Assembly: GCA_007922195.1 (NCBI GenBank) | Contig: ML682005.1 | Location: forward strand, 41,408,531-41,472,530 | Direction of reading: 5' to 3' | DNA: 64,000 nucleotides | DNA from: Podocnemis expansa | Taxonomy: Eukaryota; Chordata; Testudines; Podocnemididae | In this document: positions 34,792-46,370 of the stretch, in pieces | How the letters are laid out: each line of letters begins with the position of its first letter | Position numbering within the stretch: position 1 is the stretch's first letter | The notes under the pieces: generated by a model | Database searches by the model: none | What the model saw: only the letters and a program-made list of their open reading frames with translations | What the model was told of the DNA's origin: nothing | Translations under genes and position numbers: made by a program

Positions 34792-35928
34792 TCAACCAAA
34801 AGAGGGATTTTAGGGCAACCTCGCAAGTTAGCAAATCTCTCAAAGGCAAAGGGTAGGGGTAAGGAGAAAACTGTGTTAGATTCCTCTCAATGTTTACCAC
34901 AGCTCTCGGAACACGACAGGCAAATAAACACAATAATCGGAGAGCCTTGAAATATAATGAGAAGTAGTCAACCAACCCTACTCTAAAAGACCCTTGCTTG
35001 TTTTATTACTGAAGCCTCAAGACTGAGAGATGTTTTTTATTTGTTTGTTTTGGTATACATCTACTCCTTTACAATGATAAAAAGACTGCCTGGATGAGAA
35101 GTTTGAAACAAAGAAAGGTCCTTTGTAGACATGCATAAGATGACTAAAAAGATCTGTGTTCATTGCGTAATTATGCTCTGTTTATGTACTTTTAAAAAAA
35201 CCCTACATGTACCACTGCCATCAATTATTGTAGATCACTACAAAGCACTGGTACACCGTGGAAGCTGTACATTCATTCTAAAGTCTTACATTAAACATTC
35301 TTTTTTAAAATCTACATGCAAGCAGACTCATTTTTGTTTCAACCCCTGGTCCCACTGCTCCAAATACCCAATGGAAGTATTTTATGAATTATAACACAAG
35401 TCTTTCCATCATATTAACCTTGCTGAGGCATCACCACTACTGAAGACATCTAAGAGCTATAATACATAGTGAATGATGTATGATATCAAAGTATTTCCCT
35501 TTATTTGACAGTCACTAAGATCATAATCCTTCAGTAAATTCATACCCCCTTTCAGGGGCCAAGATGATTGTGCATTTCCACTATGGGGCCTTGACTTCTA
35601 CTGCATGAAAAGTAATAACAAATTATAACCAAAAATGATGTTGCACTGTTTACAAAGAAACAATGTAATGATCTAAAGGCATGATGGGGTTTATGATTAA
35701 AGAGCCTACATGCTGACATAGCAATGCACTGATTTAATTGGAAATGACAGCTATCAAATAACTTCATTCTCCTAGGGCTGTCAGTGCTTCCCTGGTCTAC
35801 CCCCATATGATATCAGAAAAGAACTAACTTCACATTGGAATGATATTTGGAACTGGATGCACACATCTAATTGAGGTTCTAAGTGCTTCCGTGGCAGATT
35901 CACAGCAAAAGAACAGTAACAGTAGTCG

Positions 35929-36104
35929 TCTTCTTCGAGTGATTGCTCCTGTCCATTCCCCTGTAGGTGTCTGCACGCCCCGTGCACGGCACGCTGGAAT
36001 TTTTTTCCCCTAGAATACCCGTAGGGCCGGATGTAGCACCCCCTGGAGTGGCGCCCTCGCCACTCTCTATATAGCCACCAACCGGCCCCTCCCTCCTCAG
36101 TTCC
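35929..36104 (+). repeat. DIRS left inverted terminal repeat
   Basis: About 176 bp that reappear in reverse complement at the right end. Shared blocks include 'cccctgtaggtgtctgcac', 'ccctggagtggcgccctcgc' and 'ctctctatatagccaccaac'. By eye identity is around 90%. The 'ctatatag' at 36067-36074 is a possible TATA box for the element's transcript, some 200 bp before the ORF1 start. That is an inference from position only. Confidence 0.9.
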
Positions 36105-36272
36105 TCTTACTGCTCCATCAGTCACTGGAACATCACTGCGTTGCAGTCTTCCCCGTGGCATTAGTCCGCCTCATGAGTACCTGTTAGAAAGTAATAAGAA
36201 CGAAAACAAAGGAAAAAATCTTAGTTTGGGTAGTTTAGTGTTACTTGCCCGCCCCGGGCTCGGGGTCCGGCT

Positions 36273-38359
36273 ATGCTGGGCTTCAAAACCTGCGGCGATT
36301 GTAAGAAGCCAATGCCAATGGACGACCCTCACAGCAGTTGTCTACTGTGTCTTGGGGAGGCTCATCTTGTGGAAAAGTGCAAGATTTGTCGGGGGTTCAA
36401 GCCCCGGACTCAAAAAGACAGAGTCCAGAAACTCAAACTCTACCTGATGGAGGAGGCGCTGCGCCCGGCCCCCGGAGATTCGGGTTCGAGCACGGCACTG
36501 TTGGTGCGGAGTGCGCTGGCGCCTTTCGCACTGTCATCGACACCGAAACCCGGCCGTACCAAGCCGCACCAAGAATCTCGGCGCCGTTCGCTGTCCCCGG
36601 TGCCGTCAAAGAGGAGGAAGACAGACAAAGAGTGTTCCCCACCATGTGGGTCGACACGCCAGAAGGACACTGGTCCGAGCCTGGTTGGCCTGACTCGCTC
36701 CCTATTCCCTTGTTCGGTGCAGCATCAGAGGGAATGCCAGCACAGCCCGGTGTCGATCTCCTCTCCCACTAGGGATATTTTGGAGGAGGACATTCTGCTG
36801 CCGTCCACTCCGGAGGCTTTCGCAGCGGTGCAGGAGCTGACTGGTCATTCGGCCTCAAAGGCCTCGGGCCTGGCCCCTCTGGCACCGAGGTTGGTACTGT
36901 CGAGAGGGAAGCCAACTCCCCTGCGCATTTTAAGTACCGTTCCCTGGTACCGTTGTCTTCGGCACCACCTTGGTTTCCCAGAACGAGCCCTTCTGTGAGC
37001 TCCATGGAAGAAAACGGACCACGTCGGTCTCTCAAGGGTGCTACCGTCCAGCCTCCTCAGCCGGTACCGCCCGCTCCTCTGTTCCACACCCAGTGGTCGG
37101 GTTGGCAACCAGGCATTCAGTGGCCCTTCTGGACACCGTGGGTGTGCCAGCAAGGCCAAGGCTATGGCCCCGGGGCTCCAATGGTGGACTCGGGAGTCAG
37201 GCCGCCTCCGTCCCTTGTGGCGAGTGGCCCTCCCGGTACCGTTGAGTCCTCAGACATGGAGTCTGTAAGAGGGGACCAGGACAGGTCCAGCTTGGTTAGT
37301 GGGGACAGCAGTGCAAGATCCGGGGTCCATTCCGGGGAATTGGGACTGGAAAGAGTCGTCCTCACCCCCCCAGATGAGGCGGTGGTTGGCGCCAACCCGT
37401 TGTCCATCCCAGATGATGCCAAGGCCCATCAGGAGCTCCTCCGCCGGGTAGTTAAGGGCCTGAGCCTGCAAGCAGAAGAGATCCTGGAAGACGCTGATCC
37501 CATGGTGGACATCCTTCTTCCGGAGGGCCCGAGCCGCATTGTCCTGCCTTTCATCAAAACAAGTCAGAACACGACGAAGGCATTGTGGCACACGCCAGCT
37601 TCAATTCCTCCTATGGCTAAACAAGCGGAAAGAAAGTACTTTGCTCCTTCCAAGGGGTACGAACATTTTTATTCCTACCCGTCCCCTGGCTCATTAGCGG
37701 TGGCCGCAGCAAATGAGCACGAAAGACAAGGTCACCCAGGGTCGACCCCCAAGTCCAAGGACACGAAGAAGCTGGACTTGTTTGGGCGTAGGGTCTACTC
37801 GACGGGGGGATTGCAGTTGAGGATAGCTAATCAACAGGCCATCCTCAGCAGGTACATGTTTAATGCATGGTCAGCCCTAGAGAAATTTTAGGACTCATTG
37901 GAGCAGGACTCCAGGGCGGCCTTGTCAGCCTCAATTAAGGAAGGCAAAGTAGTCTCCAAGGCACTGCTGCAGTCGGCCTTGGATGCGGCAGATGCGGGGG
38001 CCCGAACCATGGCTTCTGGAGTTACCATGCAGAGAAGTTCATGGATGCAAGCATCGGGTCTGCCCCAGGAGGTCCAGGTTACGATTCAGCACCTCCCCTT
38101 CGAAGGTCCTCAACTGTTTTCACAACAGACGGACTCCCGCCTGCAAATGTTGAAAGACTCTAGAGCCTTAATTAAATCGCTGGGGCGCCACACTCCAGCG
38201 AATCAGAGGAAGCCCTTTAAGCTGCTGCCCCCGCAGCCTTTTCACCGCCGTCCAGATGACAATAGGCGAAGGAACAGAGGTAGCCGCAGATCCGCTGGTC
38301 GCCAACCTAGCGGCCGGAGGGGTACACGGCAGCAGACGGGCCAGAAAAAGAACCTTTGA
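36273..38359 (+). pseudogene. DIRS ORF1, gag-like, disrupted
   Basis: Starts MLGFKTCGDCKKP. The first about 45 residues contain CxxC, CxxC, H and CxxC groups (CGDC, CLLC, H, CKIC), a possible zinc-binding module at the N-terminus. The frame from 36273 stops at 36998. The continuation with proline-rich then conserved gag-like sequence is in another frame from about 36950 (reading SSAPPWFPRTSPS), so a frameshift lies at about 36905-36955. A TAG at 37889-37891 then interrupts the second frame, which reopens directly (DSLEQDSRAALSAS) and runs to 38359 with a basic end (RRNRGSRRSAGR). A basic tail would fit nucleic-acid binding. Function as a Gag-like protein is inferred from position in DIRS elements. 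Confidence 0.82.
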
Positions 38360-40228
38360 AAATCAGCCCCGGGATGACCTACCAATCCCCGAGGATCCAG
38401 AGATTCCCTTATTTACCAACAGACTCTCCCGTCACATGTCAGAATGGCGCAAAAATTACATCAGACTGATGGGTGCTCAGGACAATTCAAGAGGGTTATT
38501 CCCTCCAGTTTTCTTTGTTACCCCCGTGGGCCCCACCGGCATTACGTTCTGCTCTGGAGGATCCCAGACACGAGCAGCTGCTAATGGAGGAGGTCCAGAC
38601 ACTGCTCCAGAAAGGGGCGGTGGAGGAGGTCCCGCATGGCCAAAGAGGCGAAGGCTTCTACTCCCGGTACTTCTCCATCCTGAAGGTGAAAGGGGGTCTG
38701 CGACCTATCCTGGACTTGCGGCGCCTCAACTGTTTTCTTCAGAAAATTCGGTTCTGCATGGTTTCTCTCTCCTTGATTGTACCCTCTCTGGATTCGGGCG
38801 ATTGGTATGCCGCCCTCGATTTGCAGGATGTGTACTTTCGTATTGCAATCCACCGACGGCACAGGAAACTTCTGTGCTTCGTGGTGGACGGGAGACACCT
38901 ACAGTTCATGGTGCTCCCATTTGGACTGTCCGCGGCACCGCGGGTGTTCACAAAATGCCTGGTGGTGGTGGCGGCCTTCCTCAGGAGGCAAGGGGTTGCC
39001 CTCTTCTCGTATCTCAATGACTGGCTGATTGTGGGCCCTTCGGAGCAGGAGGTGCGGACCTGGTTATCGATGATACAGTCCCTGTTCGATCGCCTGGGTC
39101 TCTTGGTGAACACTCAGAAATCGGTGTTACTTCCAATGCAGCGGATAGAGTTTATAGGTGCTATCCTGGACTCGGTGGCCCTAAGGGCGAGCCTCCCTAC
39201 CTCCTGCTTCCAGGAGATCAGGCGGGCTGTAGACTCCTTAACGAGGTTTCCTCTCGCCGCTGCCAGAGAGTGCCTTCACTTGTTGGACCTCATGGTGGCA
39301 TGCACGTTCGTGGTCAGCCACGCCTGCCTCCGGATGCGGTCACTCCAGTTGTGGCTGTCAAGCGTGTTCTGCCCAGCAAGACAGTTTGGACACGATGGTC
39401 ACAGTACCAACGTCAGTATTAAAGACCCTAAGTTGGCAGAGTTGCGAGCCCAACCTATGCTCCGGGGTTCCCTTCCGACTCCCTCAGCCTTCAGTTCACC
39501 TGACGATGGATGCATCAGACAAAGGCTGGGATGCGCATTTGGGCCAGCTCAAAACTCAAGGTCTGTGGGAGAACAGGGACTCCCTCTAGCACATCAACGT
39601 CAAGGAGCTAAGAGCGGTGCGCCTGGTGCGTGTGGTGTTTCGATGCAGCGATCTTTTACATCAACAAACAAGGGGGCACCCGCTCGAGGCAGGTCTGTCA
39701 GGAGGCCATGGACCTTTGAGAGTTCTGTATTCTCCACGGGATACGTCCAGTGGCATTGTATGTCCCGGGTCTCCAGAACTGCCTAGCAGACGACCTCAGC
39801 AGGAGGTTCATGTCACATGAGTGGTCTCTCCACCAGGACGTGGCGGAGGCCCTCTTCCAGAGGTGGGGTCGTACCCGACTGGATCTGTTTGCTTCGGAAC
39901 TCAACAGCAAGTGCCAAGAGTTCTGTTCTTTCAGGGGACGCCGCCCAGGTTCGAGGGCAGACGCCTTCGAGGTTCCATGCTGTACGCCTTCCCGCCGACG
40001 CAGTTAGTTCCCAGAATGCTGCAGAGAATAAAGGATGAGAAGACCAGGGTCATGCTGGTAGCCTCAGGTTGGCCGAGGCAGTACTGCTTCTCCACCCTGC
40101 TGAGGCTATCGCGTCATGACCCGATCCAGCTGCCTCTGAGGTCGGATATTCTGTCCCAGGACGACGGCCTATTGCTCCACCCCAACCTGGAAGCCTTGCA
40201 CCTCCATGGGTGGCTCCTTCATGGCTAA
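38256..40228 (+). pseudogene. DIRS ORF2, reverse transcriptase / RNase H / methyltransferase-like, disrupted
   Basis: RT motifs are clear in the frame from 38473: LRPILDLRRLN, ALDLQDVYFRIAIH, VLPFGLSAAPRVF, and the catalytic box at 39010-39021, which reads YLND where the family has YxDD. RNase H follows in a different frame (VHLTMDASDKGWDAHLG, about 39500-39560). Downstream sequence (GRTRLDLFASELNS, LYAFPPTQLVPRML) matches the position of the DIRS methyltransferase-like region. Lesions seen: an extra base in the A run at 38451-38455, TGA at 38467-38469, frame change near 39380, TAG at 39587-39589, a frame change with apparent loss of several codons just before 39648, TGA near 39717, and a frame change near 39970. 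The start is uncertain; the frame overlaps the end of ORF1. Confidence 0.88.
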
Positions 40229-41259
40229 CGGGCAGCGAGCAGCTGTGCTCCTCGCTGGTGAGAGACGTCCTCTGTGGGAGCAGGAAACAGTCCACAAGAT
40301 CCACGTACACCGCTAAATGGCATAGGTTTACCCAGTGGGCTGTGGATAGAGGGAAGGATCCGTTGACACTGCCTATTCAGGAGCTCCTAGATTACTTCTG
40401 GCATCTGAAATCTAGTGGGCTGTCGCTGCCATCCATTAAGGTCCATGTGGCTGCGGTTCTGGCGTTCCGCCAGGGCCTCAAGCATGACTCGCTTTTCTCT
40501 CTCCCGATAGTTAAACGGTTTCTGAAGGGTCTAGCGAAGTTGTACCTATCAGTGAGACCACCGGCGGCTCAATGGGACCTGAATGCAGTCCTCGCCCAGC
40601 TCACCAGGCCCCCGTTTGAGCCATTGGCAACATGCTCTCTCCTATATCTGTTGTGGAAGGTGGCATTCCTGGTGGCAATCACGTCAGCCAGGAGGGTGTC
40701 GGAGCTAAGGGCCTTGTCAGCGGAACCACTGTATACGCTGTTTTTTAAAGACAAGGTGCAGTTGCGCCCCCACCCGGCCTTTAGGCCTAAGATTGTGTTG
40801 CATTTTCACATGAACCAGGACATTTATCTACCTGTCTTCCATCCTAAGCCCCACGTGTTGGAGGAAGACAGGCGGCTCCACACGTTGGATGTGCACGGGG
40901 CTCTGGCGTTTTACATTGAAAGAACGAAGCCCTTTCGTAGAACGCCGCAACTCTTTGTGGCAGTCGCGAATGGAATGCAGGGACATCTCGTATCCGCGCA
41001 GAGGATTGCCTCATGGATTGTTGCTTGCATTAAAGAATGCTACAAGCTCGCCGGTAAACGCCTTCCATGAGTGACTGCTCACTCGACCAGGGCGCAGGTG
41101 GCATCAGCGGCCTTTTTGGCGGGGGTCCCGGTTGCAGACATCTGCAAAGCAGCGACGTGGTCCTCCCCGCATACCTTCGTGCAGCACTACGCCATCCTCC
41201 AGCAGACTCGGCAAGATGTGGCGGTGGGCAGAGCGCTGCTGCAGATGGTATCCTTGTGA
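40210..41259 (+). pseudogene. DIRS tyrosine recombinase, one premature stop
   Basis: A 349-codon reading frame beginning MAPSWLTGSEQL, with the N-terminal SAM-like part (STRSTYTAKWHRFTQWA) and the catalytic domain. The first catalytic Arg lies in TSARRVSEL (40681-40707, Arg likely at 40693-40695). The HxxR box HSTR is at 41080-41091 and the nucleophile Tyr codon at 41188-41190 in FVQHYAIL. A TGA at 41068-41070 cuts the protein just before HxxR and Tyr, so the product would be inactive. The frame is otherwise open to the natural stop at 41257-41259. In DIRS elements this enzyme inserts the circular DNA without target duplication. It overlaps the end of ORF2 by 19 bases. Confidence 0.92.
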
Positions 41260-41293
41260 TGTCCCTCACCTCCAAGGTAAGGCTAAGTACTCA

Positions 41294-41384
41294 CCTACAG
41301 GGGAATGGACAGGAGCAATCACTCGAAGAAGAGGTTACTTACCTGTAACCGGTGTTCTTCGAGAGGTGTTGCTCCTGGCCATTC
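41294..41384 (-). repeat. DIRS internal complementary region
   Basis: A 90-bp region just before the right repeat. Its first half (cctacaggggaatggacagg through cactcgaag) is the reverse complement of the left end. Its second half (aagaggttacttacctgtaa through gctcctggcc) is the reverse complement of the right end. It therefore equals the reverse complement of the head-to-tail joined ends, which is what the DIRS replication model uses as template to complete a circular intermediate. Confidence 0.9.
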
Positions 41385-41422
41385 CAATCCCTCCCGCCTC
41401 CTCGCAAAGTTCTAGGGGAGAA

Positions 41423-41628
41423 GGAACTGAGGAGGGAGGGGCCGGTTGGTGGCTATATAGAGAGTGGCGAGGGCGCCACTCCAGGGGGCACTACATCTGG
41501 CCCTATGGGCACTCTAGGGGAAAAAATTTCCGGCGTGCCGTGTATGGGGCGTGCAGACACCTACAGGGGACTGGCCAGGAGCAACACCTCTCGAAAAATA
41601 CCGGTTACAGGTAAGTAACCTCTTCTTC
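41423..41628 (-). repeat. DIRS right inverted terminal repeat
   Basis: Reverse complement of the left repeat, extended by about 28 bp at the outer end (ccggttacaggtaagtaacc then tcttcttc). A right repeat longer than the left one is typical of DIRS1-type elements: the extra part is restored from the internal complementary region during replication. The extension contains a CAG|GTAAGT splice-donor-like sequence at 41607-41615 on the plus strand. Confidence 0.9.
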
Positions 41629-42280
41629 CCATACACATAAAAACACTGACTTCAGCAAGACTTGCTTAAGCTATACCACTGCCACCAAGTATATCAGAAA
41701 GCAACGTAAAATGCACAGGTTCATCACTCTACAAAACTTTAATGATTCTTAAAAGGAGAAAATACAACTGTCGTGAAGAAGGTGATGTAGTAAATGGACC
41801 ATTTCTGAACAGTGACTGATTAGCTCTGGAGTTTTCTGGTCTTGAAATGTTATTTTCCTTTTAAACCTTGTTTTAGGACCTGTATGCTGCATTTGTTTAA
41901 TTTTACAGTTAGGAGGAAAAAAAAGCCTTTGTGAACATAAAAATGCACACTTGAACTTTTCCTAATAAAAGCAGCTTGGAGACATTTACCACCCATTAAA
42001 TTAAAATAATACTGCCTTAGCATTCTTGGGTTACTTCAGAATTGCTAATCTGGCTAGACTAGTTTTAACTCCAGTGATTTAACACCTAAATTAGACCTCT
42101 TAGTGCTTGAATTATACATTTTTCAGAAGAGGGGGAAAATTATTATACATTACATCCATTTTCGGGCCTGACCCTGCACAATGGTGAATGTCTCCTGGAA
42201 GGTAATGAGCTCTCTTGACTTGTACTGATCAGACCATGTCACCCTTCTTTGGATGTTGCTCCTAGTCCCCTTCTCCACAG

Positions 42281-43142
42281 CAGTGGTTCTCATCTAGGAG
42301 TAGGTGCACTCCTGGATGTATACAAAGCTCTTTCAGGGGTATACTACCTCATCTAGATATCTGCCTGATTTTGCTACATAAAAAGCACTAGTGAAGTTGA
42401 TACAACTAAAATTTCATACAACTACTTATTTATACTGTTCAACATACTATACACTGAAATGCAAGTATAATATTCATAATCCAATAGATTTATTTTATAA
42501 TTAAATGATAAAAACAAGGAAGTAAGCCAGGCCTTGACAAATCTGCCAGACACCCAACGGCCAGCTCAAAAAAATGGGGTGCCCCTACATATCTTGCAGA
42601 GAAAAAGCCTCCCTGCTGCTGCAAAGATGCTGCAGCTCCTTTCGGCAGCAAGCCCTTCCCTGACCCTGAAAAAAGGCTGCTGCTGGCAGCTCTTCTGGCA
42701 GTACAGGGGGAAGAGGGAGAGGTGGTGGCACATTTTCCATCCAGTGCCACCATCTCTCCCCTGTGGCTGCGGTTCTCTCCCTTCCTCCTTCCCCCTCTGG
42801 GCACCATGAGGAGTGACTTTTTTCAGCAGTGGGGGAGGGGGAGCCATGGTGGCTTTCTAGTGGCAGGAACCCAGCTTGCTCTACTTCGTATGGAAGGGGG
42901 TGGGGGGGCCTTTGCCCCCGAGCTCTTAGGTGCCAGGGGCAAAATCCTAGGTGCATTGTTGACCTGGCACCTAGGATTGGTCAGGGCCTGAAGTAAGCAA
43001 TTTTTCAGCAATAGTGTGCTGCAGCACCTCTGTATTTTTATGTCTGATTTAGTCAGCACATTGGTTTTAAGTGAGGGGGATACACAAGACAGATCAGACT
43101 CCTGAATGGGGTCCAGTAGTCTGGAAAGGTTGAGAACCACTG
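42281..43142. mobile_element. Old hAT-like element, host of a nested insertion
   Basis: Termini cagtggttctcatct and aggttgagaaccactg. Flanks ctccacag and tgctacag agree at 5 of 8 positions, so the target duplication is decayed. Interrupted at 42528 by a second, younger element. Without it the original would be about 390 bp. Confidence 0.75.
42528..42990. mobile_element. hAT-like element nested in 42281-43142
   Basis: 463 bp. Starts caggccttgacaaatctgcc and ends ggattggtcagggcctg, inverted. Perfect duplication aagtaagc at 42520-42527 and 42991-42998. It shares the 'tgacctggcacctaggat' end with the elements at 25071 and 53330. The GC-rich interior gives long spurious reading frames on both strands. 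Confidence 0.87.
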
Positions 43143-46029
43143 TGCTACAGCATCAACTTCAAGCTTCTTGTCCGTGCTTTCAAAGTCATAGAAAACTCTG
43201 TCAGACCTTTCTTTTAATGGCACTGCCCTCCATCCACCTCAACAATGCCAGCACAGAGTATCCACTTGTCTACTTTTACGGTAACTGTTTCTACACTTTC
43301 TTCCCCACCAACTCTCAATACATAGTACACAATTCCTGAGCTGGTACACCTGAACGTTGCTTGCTCATTTGAATCCCCTTCTTAAGCTTTTTCCTCCCTG
43401 AAACTGTGACTAGAAATTTAAACGCTGAAAATAAAAACACCTTTATTCCTTTACACTAGCCAGTAGCCTTGAGTGAATAACTGTATGACCTGATTTCTGT
43501 TATCTTGTCTCACCTCCTGCAGCTGCTCCCAACTATATTAGCTCCATATTAGTTCATGCCTGAAGTTGATTGGTCTCCCAGTTCCTCATGATGCGGTTCT
43601 TATCTTTTATCTACACTGTGAGGGAACTGATACATGGTTGGGTGCTATAAAGCAATAATTAATAATAATAATGTCTATTGCTGGCTGAGGAATGAAGCTC
43701 ATAACCCAAACTGATGTGTCCTTTGTGGAAATTATTGATTTCAATTAGCCTGCTGGAATAAACCCATTCATAATGACCTGCCTTTGAAACTGAGACAGCT
43801 TCATTTTCCCAAAGTGAAAGCTTTATTTTCTTAAACAGTTATGCATGTATTTGAATTTTTTGGTATGTAGTTTAATTCATCAGTTTAGTTAATCATTTAG
43901 TTAGTTCATCAGTTGTTCTGAGGAGCCTGAGGTTTACATCAGCTACCCAGTTAAAACTAGAGTAGGATGGGAATTATTTTTAGAAAACATTTCTCATTGA
44001 AAAATTACAACTGACTGACTGAAACAGTTCACTGGAAAGGGTCACTTGTGACAAATTTCCTGGTTTTGACTTTTTTTTTTTTAAAAAAATGATATTGATA
44101 CTTCTGGGGAAAAAATCCTATTTTTCAAGTTGAAACAACTCTAGAGAATTACAAGTAAAAAATCAAAACACTTGATCCAATCTGATTTTTGGGTGATTTT
44201 TCCTCAAAAATTTTCAAGATTTCTGCCATAATTTAGGATTGGAAAATTATTTCAAAATCCTCATGATGGGAAAACTGTATCCCACTCTTCTCTATTTTGA
44301 AAGCTGAAAGGCGGGTTTATAGTATGAAACAGTACTGCAAAGTAATTCTTCAGATATTTATACATATCGCCATATTTATTTACAGTATGTGATGCATTTT
44401 AAGATTTTTATTTTCACAATATTGATAGAAAAGAAGGTGAATTATTAATTGGTTTTTCCTCCTCTCCTACTGAATGAGTAATGAATGAAATGCTTTAAAT
44501 GATTTGATAGTATGATTGCAGAAATACAACCAGCAGCAAACATTACTCTAACACACTTTAAAAAAAAAAAATCAGGTGTTAAATATGCATGAGAATGCAA
44601 TATCAGAACTAAACATTTCTTCTTAAACAAACAAACAAACAAAACAAACTCCTGTACCAATAGATATGATTCAGCACTTCTTCTCCCCAGCACTACCCTA
44701 TGATTTCAGGTGCTTACTGAGAGCTTGTCTATTGAACAACTTCTTTTTCCAGCAGTAGATGATGGATGTTGATCTGCTGCATTGAACATCTTTTAAACAA
44801 GATCTCATTCAGGAAGGAGTGGAGGTGGAGTGGTGGGGGAACCATTTACTAGAGTAAAAGGATGCAATAAGAAACCATATTACATTTGGTACTGCCATGT
44901 ACCAGCTAGGTACACTTGGGAGTTTAATTATTTAATTAAATTGGTGTACCTAAGACTAAAAATGCTTTACAAAAACCTGCAAGGTGCAGAGAGCCTCCTG
45001 CAAAGTGCTAAGCACACACTACTTCCACTGACATGAGAACTGAGGACATTCAGCCCTTCTGAGAAGGTTCAGTCATCCATTTGAGTAATGTTTTGCCAGC
45101 AGTGCAGCATCCATTCTTCTGCAGCAGAAAATAAAACATATAACCCCTTAAGCCATACTGTGGTGCTGAGAAGATTTTTATGGGCTGCACACTATAAGAT
45201 CTATTCATAGATTTTTTTAAAAATGTACAATTCAGCGACTGTCATCTCATGCATCTTTAGCACCTGGTAATTTTGTTGTTTTTTTAAAAAGTTGTGTGGA
45301 AAAATGTTAGCGTCTGTTTACATTTCTGCAGTTATAATACCAAATTACTAATCACTTAACACACTCCACTCCTTTAGCAGGGGAGGCGGAAAAAAAAACT
45401 ATTGGGAACTCTCTTGCTCCTTTATTAGTGATATGAAAAGAAGGGAGTTTTTAAAATCCTGCATGCACCAACATGCTGCTTATATTTCAACACAGCGATA
45501 GCTCTGTTTAAAATATGAATAAATATTTCAAGAGTTATTTTGCAGGGTTCCCCCTCCTCCTCCTGGTCATAACATCTTTTTCCAGTGGTCTAAACATCAG
45601 GTTCAACAAAACAGCAGATACTTAACTGATGGCTAAGAAAAGGCAAATGTTTATGATTGTTTGAGAAAAACAGAAGAATTGAAAATTAGAGTCACTTTAA
45701 AATAGTGTTAAGCATGTGAAAATGAAGCCGTCTCCCCTTCAGAAGTACCTCAGCACGGACAGAGAGTCATTATTACAGTCTATTTGAAACAACTCATTTC
45801 CACACAGCATAACTGAGCTTGGATTTATGAGCTAGATCCTTCAGATGACATAAGACATTTATTATTATTGTTTTTTGGCACCCACAAATCTAACAGGCAC
45901 CTCACAATGCAGATGAATGCTAAGTTCCCTGCAAACATGATGCAAAGAGAGCTCACATAAAACTGCAGGGGAATGTTAGTGGGGAGGGGGAAGACAAGAT
46001 TACAGATATAAAGTCACATTATGTGGTGA

Positions 46030-46370
46030 AGCAGAAAAAGACCCAGGATCTGGGCCACATGTGACCCCACCCCCAAGGCCGATCCAGGGCCCCAAGGAGG
46101 TCCTGGATTAGGCTCCTGCCGCCAGCAGCCAGCAGTCCAGCCCTGGATCCCCAGCTGGGGACGGGGGATGGGTAAAACAGCCACCACCATGGGCAGTCCA
46201 GCTCTAGATCCCTATATGGGATGGGGACAGGTAAGGTAGCCACTGCTGCAAGCAGCCCTGCCCCAGATCCCTGGCTTGGGCCAGGGCCAGGTCAGGCTGC
46301 TACCACTTGGGGCACTGGCCCTGGGACTTGGGGCATATTAATGCCCCCCCAACCAGTGCCCAACGCCACT
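46030..46370. repeat. GC-rich degenerate tandem repeat
   Basis: Units of about 60-70 bp share 'cagtccagccctggatcccc', 'gcagtccagctctagatccc' and 'gcagccctgccccagatccc'. The content resembles the interior of the hAT-like element at 14198, so this may be a copy of the same element that has lost recognisable ends. Confidence 0.6.

Larger units (their letters stand above)
35929..41628 (+). mobile_element. DIRS-like tyrosine-recombinase retrotransposon, near full length, broken
   Basis: A 5.7-kb element read on the plus strand, antisense to CARMIL1. Order: left inverted terminal repeat, gag-like ORF1 (36273-38359), RT/RNase H ORF2 (38256-40228), tyrosine recombinase ORF (40210-41259), internal complementary region (41294-41384), right inverted terminal repeat. 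This order, the inverted rather than direct terminal repeats, and a recombinase in place of a DDE integrase define the DIRS order. I see no target-site duplication, as expected for recombinase-mediated insertion. The two ends share an 8-base 'tcttcttc', so the exact borders are uncertain by a few bases. All three ORFs carry lesions, so this copy cannot act by itself. DIRS elements are known to be abundant in turtles, less so in other amniotes. Confidence 0.93.

Noticed and set aside
38256..39020. A 254-codon plus-strand frame as an independent protein
   Set aside because: Only the first about 65 codons look like DIRS ORF2; past about 38455 the real reading continues in the other frame with RT motifs.
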